DNA from: UBA5239 sp040394635 | GTDB lineage: Bacteria > Verrucomicrobiota > Lentisphaeria > Victivallales > Victivallaceae | Assembly (NCBI GenBank): GCA_040394635.1 | Contig: JBEBRW010000007.1 | Span: 1-64,000 of the forward strand | Length of the DNA: 64,000 nt | Direction of reading: 5' to 3' | Part shown: piece by piece, positions 59,888 to 64,000 of the stretch | How the letters are laid out: the number at the start of each line of letters is the position of its first letter | How positions within the stretch are numbered: the stretch's first letter is position 1 | Position numbers and translations under genes: made by a program | The notes under the pieces: generated by a model | Database searches by the model: none | What the model was told of the DNA's origin: nothing | The model's input: only the letters and a program-made list of their open reading frames with translations

Positions 59888-61147
59888 TCAAACAGGGCAA
59901 GCGGGTACTTTTGCTGTTATGCTGCGCAACAACTGGCAGGAATACAGATAAAATGCCATGCAGCTGACCCGCAGGGAATCGAGTTCGAACTCACGGCCGG
60001 GCGGAATATCGGCCGGGCTGTCGACGGTCATGGAGGCAAATTTTTTCATGGTGAAGGATTCCAGCGTTTTCGCGGCTTCGTCAAGCGCCGCGGCGTCGTC
60101 CAGGCAGGAGGCGGCCACCAGCGCGGAAAAAGCGGCCTGGGCGCTGCCGGGGTTGCGCCGCCGCCCGCCCCAGGTCAGAAATGACAGATTCAGAGGGTTG
60201 GCAAGGGCCTCGATGACTCCGGGTTCGGTCAAACTCACCGCATCGGAAACCGGGTCATATTTCATGATCGAATAGCTCAAGCCGTCTTCCTCGCAGGACT
60301 CGATGAAAATATCCTGCGCCAGCAGATGTTCGAGGCATTGCCGCCAAAGTCCATGGTGCTCAAGATCATAGCGGCAGAGGTAATCCAGCGCGATGCATTT
60401 CAGCATGCAGGCGTTTTCATTTTGCCGGAAATACATGGCATTGTCATAGGTCTGCCCCGAACGGAAAAGCGAGCGCAGGGTCACATCCATCCGCTTGCCG
60501 AGGTTCTCCTGCTCCAGCAGCCGGATGAATTCGTCATGATACTTTTGCTGCCGAGTCAGGTGATACGGGATATAGGCGACCCCCAGGAACATGCCGCCGA
60601 TATGGTCGCGCAAATGCGAGGAGCGCCCCAGTGAAAAATAATCCGGGCTGTAATCGATATGGCGCCAGTAATCGCTCATGGCGCAGATCATCCGGGTGCA
60701 ACGTTTTTTCTGTTCGGCATTGGCGATCCGGTGAAACCGGGCCAGGCCGTCCATCACCATCAAATACTGGTCGCGGCTGAAGTGTTCGCTGTACTTGCCG
60801 CCGTAGGGTTTCGGGAAAAAGCCCTCGCATTTTTTCATGCCCAGCCGGTAAATATAACAGATGCCTTCAAACGCATTCTGAGCGTTGCGAAAGGCCCCGG
60901 GCGCACCGTCCAGTTCGGAGCGCAGCGATTCCGCCGCCAGGAAGGCCCCGGTTGCCATCCCGGCGTCCTCATAGGTCCAGAAGTCCACGCTGTCGCAGTC
61001 GATCAGGCTCAACGCAGGCAGTTTATCGCGCGAATCGAGCGGACGGCAGGGATCGGCCTTGACGGCGAAGCGAATGATTTTATTTTTGTCGGCTGCGATA
61101 TTGCTGACGATACCGGTAATCTGTTCCATCTGACTTTTCAAGCCCAT
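59888..61147 (-). CDS. Unidentified 419-residue protein, possible alpha/alpha-toroid glycan enzyme (cassette F)
   Basis: I do not recognise this family. The sequence is helix-rich and cytoplasmic (no signal peptide), with SRDQYLMVMDGLARFHRI, IGGMFLGVAYIPYHLTRQ and SEDG-like YSIMKYDPVSDAVSLTE; repeated helical hairpins suggest an alpha/alpha-toroid such as those of glycosidases and epimerases. GGAG, inside the last codons of the pseudopilin gene, lies 6 bases before the ATG, and only 3 bases separate the two genes. It is the last gene of the minus-strand operon that begins beyond the right edge. Confidence 0.65.
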   Translation of the reverse strand: MGLKSQMEQITGIVSNIAADKNKIIRFAVKADPCRPLDSRDKLPALSLIDCDSVDFWTYEDAGMATGAFLAAESLRSELDGAPGAFRNAQNAFEGICYIYRLGMKKCEGFFPKPYGGKYSEHFSRDQYLMVMDGLARFHRIANAEQKKRCTRMICAMSDYWRHIDYSPDYFSLGRSSHLRDHIGGMFLGVAYIPYHLTRQQKYHDEFIRLLEQENLGKRMDVTLRSLFRSGQTYDNAMYFRQNENACMLKCIALDYLCRYDLEHHGLWRQCLEHLLAQDIFIESCEEDGLSYSIMKYDPVSDAVSLTEPGVIEALANPLNLSFLTWGGRRRNPGSAQAAFSALVAASCLDDAAALDEAAKTLESFTMKKFASMTVDSPADIPPGREFELDSLRVSCMAFYLYSCQLLRSITAKVPACPV

Positions 61148-61150
61148 TTT

Positions 61151-61918
61151 TTACTCCCACATATTGGCGTCCCAGGCATTTGCCGGGGTTGTGTCGTGAT
61201 ATGCAAACGGCGCATAATAGCCACCCTTGCGGGCGTCTTTCAACAGAAATCCCGCAGCGTGCCCGTCCATGTACAACGTGTTGCATTTATTCCGGAAAGC
61301 AGGGTCGAAGGAGCCGCCGCCGTGAACCGCGCCGATGGTCAGATACGTCGAGGCGGTATACAGGCCGCTGGCGTTGTAAAACTGAATATCCTGTTTCCGG
61401 TAAAAATACGGTCCCCACTTGAATCCGGCGCTGGTATCGGCGAACGGCCTGGAATCGGCCAGCAAGGCGGTTTCGGTCGGTTTCTTCAGGCGGCTGATCC
61501 GGAACATACCGGCGGCGGGAATGGAAATCATATCGGCGTTGAACGCATAATTGCTGCTGTAAGCGGCGGCAGTGGCGTTCAGTGCATTCATGGTGGTGCC
61601 ATAGCCTTGATTTTTCATCATCGGGCAATACAGATACGGCATGGGCTGAAACTCCCCGGCTTTGACCACCAGCCCGGAGAGCATGATGCCGATCAACTGG
61701 TCCCAGGTCCGGGTAAGGTTGCTCGCCTGCATCAGGTAGTCGTTGTTCTCACCCGCATACATCATGAAGCCGGAACCCGACTGCTTCAAATTGTTGATGC
61801 ACTGGGTTTCCATGGCCCGCTCCCGCGCTTTGCCCAGCGCCGGCAGCAGCATGGCAGCGAGAATCGCGATGATGGCGATCACAACCAGGAGTTCAATGAG
61901 GGTGAAATGACGTTTCAT
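61151..61918 (-). CDS. Pseudopilin-like protein (cassette F)
   Basis: A 255-residue protein starting MKRHFTLIELLVVIAIIAIL, with His in the place of the usual Gly before Phe. The body has MMYAGENNDYLMQAS. The C-terminal element (TLYMDGHAAGFLLKDARKGG) keeps the DGH, but the His-to-DG distance is longer owing to an insert. The ATG at 61918 is chosen over 61930 because GGAG lies 6 bases before it. It lies 15 bases after the DUF4091 gene, in reversed order relative to cassettes A, B, C and D. Confidence 0.9.
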   Translation of the reverse strand: MKRHFTLIELLVVIAIIAILAAMLLPALGKARERAMETQCINNLKQSGSGFMMYAGENNDYLMQASNLTRTWDQLIGIMLSGLVVKAGEFQPMPYLYCPMMKNQGYGTTMNALNATAAAYSSNYAFNADMISIPAAGMFRISRLKKPTETALLADSRPFADTSAGFKWGPYFYRKQDIQFYNASGLYTASTYLTIGAVHGGGSFDPAFRNKCNTLYMDGHAAGFLLKDARKGGYYAPFAYHDTTPANAWDANMWE

Positions 61919-61933
61919 TTGCTTCTCCATGTT

Positions 61934-64000
61934 TTATAATTTATCTTGAAGCTTTTCGATTTCATCGCCGATTCTAAGCCGCAGTTTCGCCCAGTGCAAA
62001 TCATTGACGTTCCAGTTTTGCGGCGTGGGGAATTGACGGTTGTATTCCTCCAGCAGTTTCCGGGCGTTGCTGACGTCGATTTTCCGGCTTTCCGCTTTCT
62101 TGATTGTGCTGTCCAGGATCACCGCATACTCATAGTCCTCGATACCGTCCCGGTACAGCGTCAGGCGCAGCGAAGGGGTGATCGTCATATCGCGCTCCGC
62201 CGAGGCATTACCGGTGCGGCAGGGCGGATAGAAAAACGCCACCGCGCCGTTTCCCCAGGAGGAAAGCGGATTTTCCCACGGGTTGAACTGCTTATGAGGA
62301 TCATTCGGACGGCTCCACCAGATGTTGGTGCCCCAGATGAATAACCCCCGCGAACCATCCGCCCAGTTCCGCGCCGCCATGAAGCGGTTGTTGATGCCAG
62401 GGGTGTCGATCCACAGCGTGCAGCTGCGCGTCAGGTAGGTCCAGAACTCCACATTGCCGAGCAATTCCCTGCCGCGCCGCGAAACCGTGGAATAGTTTTC
62501 ATTGTCCAGCACGGCCAGGATATCGGTCAGCCCCTGAATTTTCTCATAGCTGTAGCCGTGATAAGAGGCGCACAGAAACGGGATCTTGGCGGCATGCGGT
62601 TTGGACCGGTAGGCGTCGCGCAATATTTTCAGGTAACCGTATTCGCTGATCATGGGCTCATCGACCAGGGCAATGCCTCCCTTCAGCAATCCTTTTGAGT
62701 CCAGGAAAGCGGCAAGTTCGTCCATGAACGCAGCTTCCTTTTCCGCCGTCTCCTCCGTGTGTTTCTGGCGTCCGCTGTAGTGGCGCAGAATATAATAATT
62801 GAGCTTCAAATCATTGAGGGCCCACGGCAGCTCCGTTTCATAAATCTTGAAGAAACTGGCCGCCACCGTGTTATTCGGGCGGACATCCGGCAGGTAAACC
62901 CCGGCCGAAGTCGGCGCTTTGGCATTGAGGCGGTACCTGGCCATTTCGGCGGTATAGGCGCGGCTCAACTGATACTTATCCTCCCGGCTTTCCGCTTTGT
63001 GAAACGGAAAAAGGAACTGGTTGGCGTACAGGTCAAATGCCAGCATCGTATGAAATGAGCTTTTTTCCGGTAACGCAAAATTCCAGACATTCAATTTGAG
63101 CGGTATTTCCGCAACTCCTCCGGTCGTGGTAATTTTGACTTTGCCTGAATAAGATTTGACTTTGGCATTCGCCGGGACCGCGACTTCGAACCAGAGCAGG
63201 AAATTCTCGCCTGCTTTGGCGGCGGCGGGGGCAAACACCGGCATGGGGTCCGGAAGCTTGCCGGTGTAAGTCGAGCGGCCCGGGTCGATCCGGCGCCCCA
63301 TCGCATAGCTCGAGGGAGTGTCAATCGTGACATACTGCGGATTAAACAGCCGGATATGCTCCGCCGCAAGGCCATCCACGGAAACCTCGAATCCGGTGAC
63401 TTCAACATCTTTGGCCGGGGAGAAAACCAACTGCACGGTTTCCTGCTCGTTGCGGGCGGCATAAATGGTTATTTCGCGGCTTTTCCGCACCGGGGCTTTC
63501 ATGTCCGGGTGGATTTTGGCGGTAGTCGGAGCGCTCCAGAAGGTGCCCGCACCATTTGCCGCCAGGACCGAATGGGATGAGTTAAGTTCGGCGCGGCCCT
63601 CGAACTCGACCGGAATCTTTTTCTCCGGCAGCGGCCCGGCGGTCAATGCGGGCGGGTTCTGCGACGGTCCTTCGAGGGGAACATAATACAGATGCGCGGT
63701 GAATTTACCGGCCCGCGCAAACTCAGCGGTAAATGCAACCTCGCATTCTTTCAATGAAGCCATCGCCACATCGGTATCGAAATTCAATATCTGGATGGCC
63801 AGGCGATCGGACGTCCAGTTCGACTTGTCTCCGGTATAAAAATAATAGCCGCTTTCGGTCCAGTTATCCACGGAGAGATACGGGTCGTGATAACTGCCCG
63901 GAACCGGATTCATGGCGACATCGTTTTTCTGCTGGATCATCGGAGCGGGCGCGCTGATGCCTCGGACCTTGTAACTGAAGTAGTACCATTTGTTGTTTCC
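61934..64000 (-). CDS. DUF4091-type glycoside hydrolase-like protein, N-terminus beyond the window (cassette F)
   Basis: At least 688 residues are open to the right edge; no stop interrupts the frame up to base 64000, so the gene is truncated by the window. The visible part has an N-terminal beta domain, a beta-sandwich (IYAARNEQETVQLVFSPAKD, WFEVAVPANAKVKSYSGKVK), a barrel with GGIALVDEPMISEY holding the expected acid pair and FIWGTNIWWSRP, and the C-terminal LRLTLYRDGIEDYEYAVILD, a DUF4091 signature. The paralogues are at 21095 and 39845. An internal ATG at 63940 is possible but lies inside the conserved frame. Confidence 0.82.
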   Translation of the reverse strand, partial: GNNKWYYFSYKVRGISAPAPMIQQKNDVAMNPVPGSYHDPYLSVDNWTESGYYFYTGDKSNWTSDRLAIQILNFDTDVAMASLKECEVAFTAEFARAGKFTAHLYYVPLEGPSQNPPALTAGPLPEKKIPVEFEGRAELNSSHSVLAANGAGTFWSAPTTAKIHPDMKAPVRKSREITIYAARNEQETVQLVFSPAKDVEVTGFEVSVDGLAAEHIRLFNPQYVTIDTPSSYAMGRRIDPGRSTYTGKLPDPMPVFAPAAAKAGENFLLWFEVAVPANAKVKSYSGKVKITTTGGVAEIPLKLNVWNFALPEKSSFHTMLAFDLYANQFLFPFHKAESREDKYQLSRAYTAEMARYRLNAKAPTSAGVYLPDVRPNNTVAASFFKIYETELPWALNDLKLNYYILRHYSGRQKHTEETAEKEAAFMDELAAFLDSKGLLKGGIALVDEPMISEYGYLKILRDAYRSKPHAAKIPFLCASYHGYSYEKIQGLTDILAVLDNENYSTVSRRGRELLGNVEFWTYLTRSCTLWIDTPGINNRFMAARNWADGSRGLFIWGTNIWWSRPNDPHKQFNPWENPLSSWGNGAVAFFYPPCRTGNASAERDMTITPSLRLTLYRDGIEDYEYAVILDSTIKKAESRKIDVSNARKLLEEYNRQFPTPQNWNVNDLHWAKLRLRIGDEIEKLQDKL

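Noticed and set aside
1..64000. CRISPR arrays, insertion sequences, tRNA or rRNA genes
   Set aside because: Looked for repeated spacers, transposase motifs and cloverleaf arms; none were found by eye. A covariance-model or tRNAscan run would be the decisive check.

Overview
The window looks like chromosomal DNA from a free-living or gut member of the Lentisphaerota (Victivallales-like). This is an inference from gene content, with no database search. It rests on six pseudopilin genes sharing the FTLIELLVVIAIIAIL anchor, several large secreted proteins that look like DUF4091, DUF4838 and DUF6259 glycoside hydrolase-like families, and many LacI, GntR and AraC sugar-type regulators. Housekeeping genes (comM, rpoD, rpsU, rlmN, ymdB, nadC, ruvA) are mixed in. 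Coding density is high: no stretch over 300 bases lacks a gene. The longest gaps, before the lacI-type gene at 2.6 kb, before rpoD, before the 13.6 kb gene and before 33.0 kb, hold promoters and repeats. I saw no rRNA, tRNA, CRISPR array, insertion sequence or phage gene.

Layout. 1-2.3 kb (minus): truncated comM, a QueG-like iron-sulfur protein and a hexapeptide acetyltransferase. 2.5-8.9 kb (plus): LacI regulator, pseudopilin, DUF4838-like enzyme and two tandem copies of a secreted four-cysteine protein. 8.8-10.9 kb (minus): phenylacetate-CoA ligase-like gene coupled to a methyltransferase. 11-13.4 kb: a primary sigma factor with a huge Lys/Ala/Pro-rich N-terminal extension, then rpsU and a terminator. 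13.6-19.3 kb: an unidentified 703-residue protein, and an IclR gene followed by three tandem QueG-like iron-sulfur proteins. 19.4-32.8 kb: two regulator-pseudopilin-enzyme cassettes on the minus strand, with a carboxypeptidase and a divergent esterase. 33-38 kb: envelope protein, GT-C-like membrane protein, rlmN, a lipoprotein and a lone DppB-like permease. 38.1-42.2 kb: another cassette. 42.3-48.8 kb: ymdB-nadC-ruvA, an O-antigen-ligase-like protein, a GT-C-like protein and a chagasin-like inhibitor. 48.9-53.4 kb: double alpha/beta hydrolase, methyltransferase, CDGSH protein, NTF2-like protein and flavodoxin-like reductase. 53.5-64 kb: two cassettes converging on each other, the last one cut by the right edge.

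The most striking theme is a repeated unit of one transcription regulator, one pseudopilin and one or more large glycan-active proteins, usually as one tightly spaced operon. It occurs five times, plus a sixth unit cut by the window edge before any regulator is visible. All six pseudopilins lack the glycine that normally precedes the prepilin peptidase cut site. No SusC/SusD, TonB-dependent receptor or sugar transporter accompanies the cassettes. My inference is that this lineage pairs each glycan-degrading enzyme set with a dedicated pseudopilin-like membrane protein under substrate-specific control.
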